A stretch of DNA of 45,308 nucleotides from Ruminococcaceae bacterium UBA6845 (GTDB lineage Bacteria > Bacillota > Clostridia > Oscillospirales > Acutalibacteraceae), in assembly GCA_002449395.1 (NCBI GenBank), contig DKDP01000013.1:1-45308 (forward strand). The letters are read 5' to 3'. Made by a program: the position numbers and the translations under genes. The notes under the pieces are model-generated. The model did no database searches and was not told the origin of the DNA. It was given only the letters and a program-made list of their open reading frames with translations. Positions 17,191 to 25,683 of the stretch are shown piece after piece; within the stretch, counting starts at the first letter, position 1, and the number at the start of each line of letters is the position of its first letter.

Positions 17191-17210
17191 ACCCTCGGGA
17201 GGGGTACACA

Positions 17211-18272
17211 ATGAACAAATTCAAGGCATTTCTCAAGCGCAAGGACATTGAATTTTCCGCAAAGCGGTACGGAATCGACGCCCTCGGCGCAATGGCGCAG
17301 GGACTTTTTGCATCCCTGCTCGTCGGAACGATTCTTTCGACAATCGGCACTCAGTTTTCAATTGAAGCCCTCGTCACAATCGGCGACTTCGCCTCGGCGG
17401 TCAAGGGCTGTGCAATGGCGATTGCAATCGGCTTTGCCCTCAAGGCTCCGCCGCTCGTCCTCTTCTCACTGGCGACGGTCGGATATGCTGCCGACAAGCT
17501 CGGCGGTGCAGGAGGACCGCTCGCTGTCCTGCTGATAACAATCGTTGCCGCCGAATTTGGCAAGGCGGTCAGCAAGGAAACAAAGCTCGACATTCTTGTT
17601 ACGCCCGTTGTAACCATCGGTCTCGGCTGTGCGCTCTCTATGCTCTGCGCGCCGTACATCGGCAAGGCGGCAAGCGCAGTCGGACACGCTATTATGTGGG
17701 CAACCGAGCTGAAGCCGTTCCTTATGGGAATAATCATTTCGGCAATCGTCGGCATCGCTCTCACGCTTCCGATCAGCAGTGCGGCGATCTGTGCAGCCCT
17801 CGGACTTACGGGTCTCGCCGGCGGTGCGGCTCTTGCAGGCTGCTGTGCTCAGATGGTAGGCTTTGCGGTTATGAGCTTCCGTGAGAATAAATGGGGCGGA
17901 CTTGTTTCGCAGGGTCTCGGCACAAGTATGCTTCAGATGGGCAACATCGTCAAGAATCCACGAATCTGGATTCCGCCGACACTCGCCTCAATGATAACGG
18001 GTCCGATCGCAACCTGTATTTTCAAGCTGGAGATGAACGGCGCCGCCGTTTCTTCGGGTATGGGAACCTGCGGTCTTGTCGGTCAGATCGGCGTATACAC
18101 CGGCTGGGTCAACGCTGTTGCGGACGGCTCAAAATCAGCCATTACCGCATTCGACTGGATCGGACTTGTGCTTATCAGCTTTATTCTTCCTGCTGTTCTT
18201 TCGTGGGCATTCTGCCTCATTCTCAGAAAGATCGGCTGGATTAAGGAAAACGATCTTAAACTTGATCTTTAA
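17211..18272 (+). CDS. PTS_EIIC_2-type membrane permease (PTS sugar IIC-like)
   Basis: This 353-residue, Gly/Ala-rich protein has about ten hydrophobic segments. Its character (GFALKAPPLVLFSLATVGYAA, split as GFALKAPPLV and LFSLATVGYAA; VAAEFGKAVSKETKLDILVTP; ALTLPISSAAICAALGL) fits the PTS_EIIC_2 family, annotated as PTS sugar transporter subunit IIC. Members usually occur without adjacent IIA or IIB subunits, as here, so phosphotransfer-linked transport is unproven. GGGAGGGG precedes the ATG by six bases. It is the second gene after the phosphoesterase and very likely shares its transcript. The pairing suggests that the imported compound, or a phosphorylated form of it, is a phosphoesterase substrate; that is inference. 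Confidence 0.78.
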   Translation: MNKFKAFLKRKDIEFSAKRYGIDALGAMAQGLFASLLVGTILSTIGTQFSIEALVTIGDFASAVKGCAMAIAIGFALKAPPLVLFSLATVGYAADKLGGAGGPLAVLLITIVAAEFGKAVSKETKLDILVTPVVTIGLGCALSMLCAPYIGKAASAVGHAIMWATELKPFLMGIIISAIVGIALTLPISSAAICAALGLTGLAGGAALAGCCAQMVGFAVMSFRENKWGGLVSQGLGTSMLQMGNIVKNPRIWIPPTLASMITGPIATCIFKLEMNGAAVSSGMGTCGLVGQIGVYTGWVNAVADGSKSAITAFDWIGLVLISFILPAVLSWAFCLILRKIGWIKENDLKLDL

Positions 18273-18283
18273 TAAACCGTCAA

Positions 18284-18318
18284 AAAAAGGTGCCTGGCAA
18301 TAAGCTCGACACCTTTTT
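18284..18318. terminator. Bidirectional terminator hairpin after the PTS gene
   Basis: AAAAAGGTG (18284-18292) pairs with CACCTTTTT (18310-18318). The symmetric A and T tracts allow it to work on both strands, between the convergent PTS and clpE genes. Confidence 0.7.
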
Positions 18319-18333
18319 CAGCCTTTATATTTT

Positions 18334-18376
18334 GAGCCGAAGCGCATATCAATGTACTTCGGCTCTCTGATTTTTT
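18334..18376 (+). terminator. Second plus-strand terminator before the clpE 3' end
   Basis: GAGCCGAAG (18334-18342) and CTTCGGCTC (18357-18365) form a nine-pair stem, followed by a T-rich tract on the plus strand only. It backs up the preceding hairpin. Confidence 0.6.
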
Positions 18377-18380
18377 ATTT

Positions 18381-20657
18381 TCAGCGAAGGACTATTTCGC
18401 CGTCCTCAACATCAACCGTGATTGACGTTACGGGTGTATCAATGTGATCAATGATCGTCTCGGCAATCTTATCCTCAACCTTGCGGCGAATATTGTTCCT
18501 GAGGTCTCGTGCGCCCCTTGATCCGCCGACGGAATCCTTTGCAAGCTCGTTTACCGCCTCATCGGTATAGGTAAATGTGATGCCCTTATCTCTCAGCGGC
18601 TCCTTAAATTCATCGAGCATAAGAACGGCAATCTTTCTGAAAGCCTCTTCGTCAAGATCGTTGAATACGACGATCTCATCAACTCTGCCGAGAAATTCGG
18701 GTCTGAGGAACTCTCTGAGCGCCTTTAATGCCTTTTCCTTATTGACATCACTCTGAGCCTTACCGAAGCCGAGAGCGCCCTCCGAACGGCTGCTGCCGGC
18801 ATTCGACGTCATAACAATGACAGTGTTTTCAAAGCTGACGGTTCTGCCCTGAGCATCGGTGATTTTACCCTCGTCAAGAATCTGAAGGAGAATATTCATT
18901 ACATCCGGGTGCGCCTTTTCAATCTCATCAAACAAAAGAACCGAATACGGCTTGCGGCGAACCTTTTCGGTGAGCTGACCCGCCTCGTCATATCCGACAT
19001 AGCCCGGCGGCGAACCGATGATTCTCGAAACACTGTGCTTCTCCATAAACTCGGACATATCAAGTCTGATAAGGGTTTCCGGCGTATCAAACAGCTCGTT
19101 TGCAAGCTGTTTTACAAGCTCGGTTTTTCCGACGCCTGTCGGTCCCACAAAGATAAACGACGACGGACGTCTCCTCGGGCTGACGCTGATTCTGCCGCGT
19201 CTTACTGCCTTTGCAACAACGTCGACAGCCTCGTCCTGACCGATAATTTTCGCCTTGAGCTTTTTATCAAGATCGGCAAGTCTGCGCAGATCACTTTCGA
19301 CAATCTTCTGTGCCGGGATGCCTGTCCAGAGCTGAATTACCCTTGCAAGATCCTCCTCTGTAACGGGAGAATTTTCAACGAGCGGAATAAGCTGGTTGAT
19401 CCTTGTCTCGCACTGCATAATATCCTGCTTGACCTTGGCGATAGCCTCGTAATCGGGCTCCTCAGCCTCCATAAGATCCTGCTCACGGATAATCAGATCC
19501 GCCTTTTCATTGAGCTTATTCTCATATTCGCTTATATTTTTATTTCTGAGGTTTGCACACGTACACGCCTCATCGAGCAGGTCGATCGCCTTATCGGGGA
19601 GGAATCTGTCATTTATAAATCTCTCCGAAAGAGTGACTGCACTGTGAACGAGTGTGTCGCTGATCTGAACCTTATGATAGTTTTCATAGTAATCCTTGAT
19701 TCCGAGGAGCATTTTATATGTGTCCTCGATCGACGGCTCCTCGACCTTTACTGGCTGCAAACGTCTTTCGAGCGCCGCATCCTTTTCGATATATTTTCTG
19801 TACTCGGTGAATGTTGTTGCGCCGATGATCTGCACCTCGCCCCTTGAAAGAGCAGGCTTGAGGATATTCGCCGCATTCATCGAGCCCTCGGAGTCTCCGC
19901 CCGTGCCGACAAGATTATGAACCTCGTCAATGAAGAGGATTATATTGCCCTCAGCTTTGACTTCCTCTACAAGACCCTTTACTCTGCCCTCGAACTGTCC
20001 TCTGAACTGAGTTCCTGCGACAAGAGAAGTGAGATCAAGAAGCTGAATCTCCTTATTGGCGAGCTTAGCCGGAACCTCACCGTTTGCGATTCTCAGCGCA
20101 AGACCCTCTGCGATTGCGGTTTTACCGACGCCCGGCTCACCGATAAGACAGGGATTGTTCTTTGAACGGCGGCAAAGGATCTGAATCGTTCTGTAAATCT
20201 CGTTATCTCTGCCGATTATTCTGTCGATCTTGCCCTCCCTCGCCTTTCGGGTCAGGTTGGTACAGTAAAGCGGAAGATATTTGCGCTTCTTCGACTTTTT
20301 CTCGCCCTTTTTCTTGGCGTTTTTGCTGTCCTTAACCTCGGTATCGGGTACATCGGTGAAATCCTCGCCCGAGTCGTTCACCATACCCTGCATAAACGGG
20401 AATGTCGGTGTTCCGCCGGGCTCAAAGCCCTCGCCGTCGTCACCCATACCCATCATTGCGCCGAACTGCTCGCTCATGGCTTCGTAGTCGTCCTCGGTGA
20501 TACCCATATTTTCCATCATCTGCTTTATCGGACCCGTTGATTCCATGGCGCATTTCAGGCAGAGTCCCTCCTGGTGAGAGCTCTTATCGCCGTCCATTCT
20601 CGTCATAAAAATCACAGCAGGTCGGATACCGCATTTGCTGCACATTATTTGTTTCAT
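18381..20657 (-). CDS. clpE: ClpE/ClpC-type AAA+ unfoldase
   Basis: This 758-residue Hsp100 ATPase unfolds proteins for ClpP. The N-terminus has a four-cysteine zinc site (Cys6, Cys9, Cys33, Cys36) instead of the Clp_N repeats, which is the layout of ClpE, and then a Met/Asp-rich linker. The first AAA+ module has Walker A GEPGVGKTA and Walker B LFIDEVHNLVGTG. A middle coiled region follows, then the second module with GPTGVGKTE and LLFDEIEKAHPDV. The loop ALGFGKAQ holds an LGF tripeptide like the [LIV]GF ClpP-docking loop, so partnership with ClpP is likely. No ClpP gene or CtsR site was seen nearby. A GGAGAC site precedes the ATG, 12 bases after pgsA. Confidence 0.9.
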   Translation of the reverse strand: MKQIMCSKCGIRPAVIFMTRMDGDKSSHQEGLCLKCAMESTGPIKQMMENMGITEDDYEAMSEQFGAMMGMGDDGEGFEPGGTPTFPFMQGMVNDSGEDFTDVPDTEVKDSKNAKKKGEKKSKKRKYLPLYCTNLTRKAREGKIDRIIGRDNEIYRTIQILCRRSKNNPCLIGEPGVGKTAIAEGLALRIANGEVPAKLANKEIQLLDLTSLVAGTQFRGQFEGRVKGLVEEVKAEGNIILFIDEVHNLVGTGGDSEGSMNAANILKPALSRGEVQIIGATTFTEYRKYIEKDAALERRLQPVKVEEPSIEDTYKMLLGIKDYYENYHKVQISDTLVHSAVTLSERFINDRFLPDKAIDLLDEACTCANLRNKNISEYENKLNEKADLIIREQDLMEAEEPDYEAIAKVKQDIMQCETRINQLIPLVENSPVTEEDLARVIQLWTGIPAQKIVESDLRRLADLDKKLKAKIIGQDEAVDVVAKAVRRGRISVSPRRRPSSFIFVGPTGVGKTELVKQLANELFDTPETLIRLDMSEFMEKHSVSRIIGSPPGYVGYDEAGQLTEKVRRKPYSVLLFDEIEKAHPDVMNILLQILDEGKITDAQGRTVSFENTVIVMTSNAGSSRSEGALGFGKAQSDVNKEKALKALREFLRPEFLGRVDEIVVFNDLDEEAFRKIAVLMLDEFKEPLRDKGITFTYTDEAVNELAKDSVGGSRGARDLRNNIRRKVEDKIAETIIDHIDTPVTSITVDVEDGEIVLR

Positions 20658-20669
20658 ATCAGTCTCCTA

Positions 20670-21299
20670 TTATTTGCTTTTGCTAAATTTTTCTTTGAAC
20701 TGCCTGTAAACACCCGGAAGATAACTTACGAAAGCAACCACCGTCAGCAATGCCGAGATCGCAACAAGGACGATCAGCAATGTGTCGGGAATAGTCCAGA
20801 TGTTGTTGAATGCTCCGACATCGGGAGCGAATGCGAACAGCGCAATCATTACAAAATAGAATACGCAGGTCGCAACCTTGCCGTAGATCTCCGCCGCACT
20901 GGGTCTGAGACCTATGGCTATCATAATTCCTCCGAAGAGAACCATTATAAACTCTTTGATGATGAATACAAGGAATATCCAACTGAATGTTTTGATAAGC
21001 GATTCCGAGCTTGAGCTGAACTTGATATAGAGCAGGACGGCAATCGTTATCTGAGTGAGCTTATCCGCAACGGGATCAAGCACCTTGCCGAGGTCACTGA
21101 CCTGATTAAAACGGCGTGCGATTTTGCCGTCGAGACAGTCGGAAAGTCCCGAAAGTGCAAGCACGAAAACCGCCCAGATAATATTGTTGCTTATTGAATC
21201 GTTGAGGAAAAGATAAGCAAAAATCGGCACCATAATTATTCTTGCAAATGAAAGCCAATTAGGAATTGTATTCCAGTTTTTAAAAAGATCTTTAAACAT
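20670..21299 (-). CDS. pgsA: CDP-diacylglycerol-glycerol-3-phosphate 3-phosphatidyltransferase
   Basis: This is a 209-residue membrane enzyme of the CDP-alcohol phosphotransferase family, which makes phosphatidylglycerol phosphate, the precursor of PG and cardiolipin. The complete catalytic signature is present: Asp54, Asp57-Gly58, Ala61-Arg62, Gly71, Asp75 and Asp79, exactly at the D-x2-DG-x2-AR-x8-G-x3-D-x3-D spacing. The N-terminus (NIPNWLSFAR-like, here NTIPNWLSFAR) and about five hydrophobic segments fit PgsA rather than PssA. It lies in the minus-strand run between a cvpA-like gene (12 bases) and clpE (12 bases), so it is probably co-transcribed with both. Confidence 0.93.
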   Translation of the reverse strand: MFKDLFKNWNTIPNWLSFARIIMVPIFAYLFLNDSISNNIIWAVFVLALSGLSDCLDGKIARRFNQVSDLGKVLDPVADKLTQITIAVLLYIKFSSSSESLIKTFSWIFLVFIIKEFIMVLFGGIMIAIGLRPSAAEIYGKVATCVFYFVMIALFAFAPDVGAFNNIWTIPDTLLIVLVAISALLTVVAFVSYLPGVYRQFKEKFSKSK

Positions 21300-21311
21300 T
21301 TTAACTCCTCC

Positions 21312-21818
21312 TTACAGGTTGAACTTCTCTATATTTTCGGAAACCTTATCGTTTGAAAGAACCGCCTGAACAATCACCGACGAGTCAATCGCATTGACAT
21401 ACTTTGCGTTATACACAACGTGCGATGAAATCTGCAATCCGACGCTTAAAACGATAACCGCAATAAGACCGCAGCCGAGTCCCAAAAGCGCTCCGAGGAG
21501 CTTATTTGCCTTTTTGAGCACAGGCAGCTTTTTAAACGACTCAAGGATTGAAATGATCCACGAGAAGGCAAGCCTTATCACTATGTAAATCAGGATAAAA
21601 ATTATCAGCTTTGCGATGTATCTTTCCGTGTCGCCGAACAGCTTCGTGTTGCTGTATACCCAGTCCGTGACGCTTCCGCAGAATACTCTTGCCGCAACAA
21701 GAGCAACAATGAACGAACCGAATTTGAAGATTGTACCGACCAAGCCCTGGCGGTAATATTTGAACGTCATCAGCACAACGATCGCTATCAGAATTATATC
21801 AACAATATGTTCCTGCAT
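21312..21818 (-). CDS. CvpA family membrane protein
   Basis: This 168-residue protein has four hydrophobic segments. The start (DIILIAIVVLMTFKYYRQGL) and the helix 1-2 layout match the CvpA family, named after a gene needed for colicin V production in E. coli. In most bacteria its role is unclear, with links to envelope integrity. The ATG overlaps the stop of the preceding gene by one base (TAATG), indicating translational coupling. The C-terminus is short and soluble. Confidence 0.82.
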   Translation of the reverse strand: MQEHIVDIILIAIVVLMTFKYYRQGLVGTIFKFGSFIVALVAARVFCGSVTDWVYSNTKLFGDTERYIAKLIIFILIYIVIRLAFSWIISILESFKKLPVLKKANKLLGALLGLGCGLIAVIVLSVGLQISSHVVYNAKYVNAIDSSVIVQAVLSNDKVSENIEKFNL

Positions 21819-23020
21819 TATTCCGAAACCTGCCTTTCGTCCGTGGTTCCTCTGGTCTTATAACTTTTTATATTCACGGAGGTGAGGACATATGTCCTGC
21901 CCGAGTCAACGGTTACACGCTGAGGCTCTCCCGTGAAATAAATTGTTCCGACCTGCTTTCCCCTCTTGTTATAGGTTCTTACCTCACTGTCAAAAAGGAC
22001 GGCGATATATTTTCCGTCGGTATCGACCCATTTAGCCTCCTTGTCAAAATCGACCGTGAACTTCTCCTTATCGGAGCTGTTGAAAAAGGTCAGCGACGAG
22101 AGCGAGGTACTGCCGTATTTTGAAAGGACAAGGGCGCTCGATCCGTTGGACGCAACGCAGTATTTATACAGCTTGTCCGAGCCGAATTTTATATCGTCCT
22201 GTCTTTTTGAATTATTTTTGATATATGATTTAAGATTATCGCCCAGTGCAGTGATGTTGTTACCCTTGACATAATTCACTCTCAGGAGCGTTGTGCCCGG
22301 GTAATCGAAGCAGGCGATGTACTCGTCAGCCTTGTTTATGTTAAAGACATAGAGCTTTGATGACATTTCGCCGTCCTGCGCCTTAACTGCGGCAACAGCG
22401 GCGTACTTTCCGTTCGACGAAAGATCGATATCAATCACTCGCTCGTCCTTAAAATCCCACTTGAATTTTTCTTTTCCCTTCTTTGAATAAACAAGAAGAA
22501 CCGACTGTGCGTTGTCGCCGTACTCGGCAACGGCATAGTTGCCCTTTGAGCCGATCGCCGCCGCCATAATGTTATTCTTGTGATTCTCTTCACGCAGAAT
22601 TTCCGCACCGCTCTGCACCCTGAATTTTCCCGAGTCAAGGTCGCATACGATCATCTTAGAGCCCTTGGCTTTCATAATCGGATTGGAATAAGTATGAGAT
22701 TTCGGCATAATTTCCTTTGCCGAGGATGTCAGAACCGTCGTTTTATCGTCAAGCAGCAGCGTCAGGTTCGACTTGTTAACCCTGATATTTCTGACCGTGT
22801 CGGCGCTGATCGAATACGGATATCCGTCGCCGGAGCCGAGGCTCATAAAGTACGCCTTAACGTCTGCCGTAAAGGTCGTAACCGTCATATTTCCGAGCTT
22901 CTGCGCCGCCGTCATAACAATCAGAATAACCACCGCAGCGGCAAGCACCGCAGTAAGAATCTTTTTGGTTCGCACACTTACGGTTAATTTTTTCTTTTTT
23001 TCGTCTCCGCTGTTTTTCAA
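21818..23020 (-). CDS. Membrane-anchored beta-propeller-like protein (DUF5711-like)
   Basis: This 400-residue protein has a short charged cytoplasmic N-terminus, one hydrophobic anchor at about residues 25-42 and a large extracytoplasmic part. The rest consists of repeated beta-strand units with GDNAQSVLLVYSKKGKEKF- and DGEMSSKLYVFNINKAD-like patterns, as in WD40-type propellers, and resembles the DUF5711 family of Clostridia. Function unknown. The start is TTG at 23018-23020, overlapping the truA stop as TTGA, with GGGGAGGAAGAGG as ribosome site. It sits between truA and a cvpA-like gene. Confidence 0.7.
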   Translation of the reverse strand: MKNSGDEKKKKLTVSVRTKKILTAVLAAAVVILIVMTAAQKLGNMTVTTFTADVKAYFMSLGSGDGYPYSISADTVRNIRVNKSNLTLLLDDKTTVLTSSAKEIMPKSHTYSNPIMKAKGSKMIVCDLDSGKFRVQSGAEILREENHKNNIMAAAIGSKGNYAVAEYGDNAQSVLLVYSKKGKEKFKWDFKDERVIDIDLSSNGKYAAVAAVKAQDGEMSSKLYVFNINKADEYIACFDYPGTTLLRVNYVKGNNITALGDNLKSYIKNNSKRQDDIKFGSDKLYKYCVASNGSSALVLSKYGSTSLSSLTFFNSSDKEKFTVDFDKEAKWVDTDGKYIAVLFDSEVRTYNKRGKQVGTIYFTGEPQRVTVDSGRTYVLTSVNIKSYKTRGTTDERQVSE

Positions 23021-23766
23021 GCCTCTTCCTCCCCGTAGCTGACAGCATCCAGGTAAAGTCCGTGCGGCGGAGCTGTTCTGCCCGCTTTTTCACGATTCTT
23101 ACTTTCTATTATAGCTATCAGTGTGTCTTTTTCAATTCTTTTTTCTGAAATTTCTATTAACGAACCGACCATTATCCTTACCATATTGTAAAGAAAACCG
23201 TCGCCCTCAACGTAAAAATCAACCTCATCGCCGTTTCTTATGACATTGCAGGAAAATATTGTTCTCACCGTATCCTCAACACTGCTTCCCGACGAACAGA
23301 ATCCCGCAAAATCGTGTGTGCCGACAAACTGCTGAGCCTGCTCATTGAGAAAATCCGCATCAAGACGGCTTTTATAGTGCCAGGCATAATTTTTAAGAAA
23401 CGGATTTTTGAACGGTGAGTTCCATATTCTGTAAAGATATCTCTTACTTTTGCAATCGTATCTCGGGTGGAAATCATACGGCATTTCCTTACAGCTCTTC
23501 ACCGCAACCGAATCGGGCAAAACGGCGTTAAGCGCACCGACCAAACGGTAACAGTCAATGTCGCTCTGCGTTCTGAGAGTACAGCAAAAATCGTTTGCGT
23601 GAACTCCTGCGTCTGTACGGCTGCATCCCGTTATATTTTCACGGACTCCGAGAATTTTTTGAACTGCGTCCTGCAGGCACTCCTGAACCGTGATCCCGTT
23701 CGGCTGAACCTGCCAGCCGTGGAAATCCGTGCCGTCATACATCAGGCGAAGCGCAAGGTTTCTCAT
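23017..23766 (-). CDS. truA: tRNA pseudouridine synthase A
   Basis: This 249-residue cytoplasmic enzyme converts uridines 38-40 of the tRNA anticodon arm to pseudouridine. The catalytic motif CSRTDAGVHA holds the nucleophile Asp52. The N-terminal LRLMYDGTDFHGWQVQP is the usual TruA opening, and YLYRIWNSPFKNPF and DFLYNMVRIMVG-type segments (here GFLYNMVRIMVG) also match. The length is normal. The start overlaps the ecfT stop (ATGA) and the stop overlaps the next start, so it is embedded in a tightly coupled operon. An ecfT-truA neighbourhood is common in Firmicutes. Confidence 0.96.
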   Translation of the reverse strand: MRNLALRLMYDGTDFHGWQVQPNGITVQECLQDAVQKILGVRENITGCSRTDAGVHANDFCCTLRTQSDIDCYRLVGALNAVLPDSVAVKSCKEMPYDFHPRYDCKSKRYLYRIWNSPFKNPFLKNYAWHYKSRLDADFLNEQAQQFVGTHDFAGFCSSGSSVEDTVRTIFSCNVIRNGDEVDFYVEGDGFLYNMVRIMVGSLIEISEKRIEKDTLIAIIESKNREKAGRTAPPHGLYLDAVSYGEEEA

Positions 23767-24584
23767 TTAACAAGCACCGCCTTGAAATAATAATTGAGAA
23801 CGATAATACCTGCGAAATATACAAGCGTCACACCGAGCCAAGCAAAGTCCGTTGCCCTGAGCTTCATCTGTTTCATTCTCGTTCTGCCCGGACCGCCCGT
23901 ATAGCATCGGCAATCCATTGCGTCGGCAAGCTCATACGCACGTCTGATCGACGAAACGAAGAGAGGAACAATAATCGGCACAAGCGCCTTGACCCTTTGC
24001 ATAAAGCTGCCGTTGTCAAGGTCGGCGCCCCTCGCCTTTTGCGCATTCGTTATTCTGTCGATCTCGTCGATAAGAGTCGGAATAAAGCGCAGAGCAAGCG
24101 TCATCATCATTGCCAGCGTCGAAACGGGAACCTTGAACACCTTAAGCGGCGCAAACAGCTTTTCAAGGGAATCCGTCAGAACGGTCGGCGTTGTCGTGTA
24201 GGTCAGAAGAGAGCTGATAACAACAAGACATACGATTCTGATCGCCATAAACAGTGCGGTAAAAAGTCCGTTAGTCGTGATGTGGATAAAATGCCAGTTG
24301 ACAAGCTCCGTGCCGCCTCGGATATAGAAGATGTTCAGTATCGACGTAAACAGAACAATAATGACGATCGGCTTCAAACTCTTTGCGACCATCTTCACGG
24401 GAACCTTTGAAATTATATTGATTATCAATGTGAACAGAACCATAAGGCCGAGTGCCTCAAAGCTCTTGCACATAAAAATCGAAACGATGAACACAACAGT
24501 CAGAATTATCTTCATTCTTGCATCCATACGGTGCATCGGTGAATCTACGTTATAATACTGACCTATCGTGATATCCTTTAACAT
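23763..24584 (-). CDS. ecfT: ECF transporter transmembrane subunit EcfT
   Basis: This is the 273-residue membrane subunit of an energy-coupling-factor importer. It links substrate-specific S components to the EcfA ATPases for uptake of vitamins and metals. The start MLKDITIGQYYNVDSPMHR is typical of Firmicutes EcfT. Two coupling-helix motifs follow, QKARGADLD and AMDCRCYTGG, the ARG-type signatures that contact the ATPases. A GTG and an ATG lie slightly upstream in frame, but AGGAGG is eight bases from the ATG at 24582-24584. A repeat of about 145 bases now lies between this gene and ecfA2. No S component is visible here, so the module probably serves several S proteins encoded elsewhere. Confidence 0.93.
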   Translation of the reverse strand: MLKDITIGQYYNVDSPMHRMDARMKIILTVVFIVSIFMCKSFEALGLMVLFTLIINIISKVPVKMVAKSLKPIVIIVLFTSILNIFYIRGGTELVNWHFIHITTNGLFTALFMAIRIVCLVVISSLLTYTTTPTVLTDSLEKLFAPLKVFKVPVSTLAMMMTLALRFIPTLIDEIDRITNAQKARGADLDNGSFMQRVKALVPIIVPLFVSSIRRAYELADAMDCRCYTGGPGRTRMKQMKLRATDFAWLGVTLVYFAGIIVLNYYFKAVLVK

Positions 24585-24690
24585 CATTTGCACCTCCTGT
24601 GCAGGAAATAATTGTTGGATGCTGTTAAATGAGGTTGTATTCTGAGCCTTTCTCTTGAGGAGAAGCCTTGACTGGTTTCAGCAAATTTTT

Positions 24691-24835
24691 CTTGCCTCCC
24701 TTGCAGGGGAGGTGGCACGACGGAGGAGTGACGGAGGGGTTAAAACAAATTTCAGCAATTTCTTTATAAAACCCCTCAGTCACGGACAAGCCGTGACAGC
24801 TCCCCTAAAGGGGCGCCGAGAATTAGTTTCTGCCA
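24691..24835. repeat. Interspersed palindromic repeat, locus R3 (between ecfA2 and ecfT)
   Basis: This is the cleanest complete unit. Arm A runs from 24691 to 24742 (CTTGCCTCCCTTGCAGGGGAGG... to GACGGAGGGGTTAA), then a 26-base AT-rich middle, then arm B at 24769-24817 ending GGGGCGCC. Arm B has the hairpin GTCACGG (24779-24785) and CCGTGAC (24791-24797), and then CCCC-TAAA-GGGG. Arm A and arm B are imperfect reverse complements. Bases 24769-24817 are identical to 30607-30655 in R4. It fills the 262-base gap in the ecf operon and contains no ORF. Confidence 0.85.
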
Positions 24836-24846
24836 ATCCTAACAGT

Positions 24847-25683
24847 TTACCTCGTCAGAACCTCAACGGCACGGTCAACGGTATAGACCGAGCCGAAATC
24901 GTGTCCGTTCTTTTTGAGTATCTCAAACACCTTTGAAATCTGCGGAATGTTCAATCCTATTTCTCTGAGCCTTTCAGCCTGAGAATAAACCTCATCGACG
25001 GTTCCGTACATTTCAAGTCTTGCGTTGTTCATAACAGCAACCTTTGTCGCTATTTTCGCAACGTCCTCCATACTGTGAGAAACGAGCAGAACCGTGCTTC
25101 CCGTTTTCTCACGGTAGTTTTTAATCATTTCAAGTATCGTGTCTCTTCCGATCGGGTCAAGACCTGCCGTCGGCTCATCAAGAATGAGTACCTTCGGCTG
25201 CATTGCGATAACGCCTGCAATCGCCGCACGTCTTTTCTCGCCGCCCGAAAGGTCAAACGGTGATTTTTCCAGTAATTCCTTTTTCAATCCGACATATGCC
25301 GCCGCTGAAACAACTCTTTTTGCTATCTCATCGTCAGAGAGCTTCATATTCTTCGGGCCGAATGAAATATCCTTATACACGGTCTCCTCAAAAAGCTGAT
25401 ATTCCGGGTACTGGAAGCAAAGACCGACCTTGAATCGAGCCTCTCTTGTCGCCTTTTTGTCCGACCAGATATCAACGCCGTCAACGATAACCTTACCGCT
25501 GTTCGGCTTGAGTATTCCGTTAAAATGCTGAACGAGGGTGCTTTTGCCCGAGCCCGTGTGACCGATAACTCCGACCAATTCGCCCTCTTCTATATCAAGA
25601 TTTATATTATCAATTGCCTTTGATTCGCTCGGCATTCCCTCATTGTAAAGGTGAGTAACGCCCTGCATTGAAAGTATCGGCAT
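24847..25683 (-). CDS. ecfA2: ECF transporter ATPase EcfA2
   Basis: This is a 278-residue ABC ATPase, the second of the pair that powers the ECF importer. Walker A is GHTGSGKST, the Q-loop lies in CFQYPEYQLF, the signature is LSGGEKRRAAIAG and Walker B is VLILDEPTAGLD, with a later SHSMEDVAKIA. The QYPEYQLF and C-terminal GxxxxxxGLNIPQ features fit EcfA2. The start codon overlaps the ecfA1 stop (TGATG) and is preceded by GGAGGTGAAGAAG; an upstream in-frame codon at 25725 lies inside ecfA1 and was not used. The gene order ecfA1-ecfA2-ecfT is conserved in Firmicutes, but a repeat follows here. Confidence 0.94.
   Translation of the reverse strand: MPILSMQGVTHLYNEGMPSESKAIDNINLDIEEGELVGVIGHTGSGKSTLVQHFNGILKPNSGKVIVDGVDIWSDKKATREARFKVGLCFQYPEYQLFEETVYKDISFGPKNMKLSDDEIAKRVVSAAAYVGLKKELLEKSPFDLSGGEKRRAAIAGVIAMQPKVLILDEPTAGLDPIGRDTILEMIKNYREKTGSTVLLVSHSMEDVAKIATKVAVMNNARLEMYGTVDEVYSQAERLREIGLNIPQISKVFEILKKNGHDFGSVYTVDRAVEVLTR

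Noticed and set aside
18909..19847. A 312-codon open frame on the plus strand
   Set aside because: It is antisense to the clpE-type gene, whose AAA+ motifs are complete. It is an effect of codon bias.
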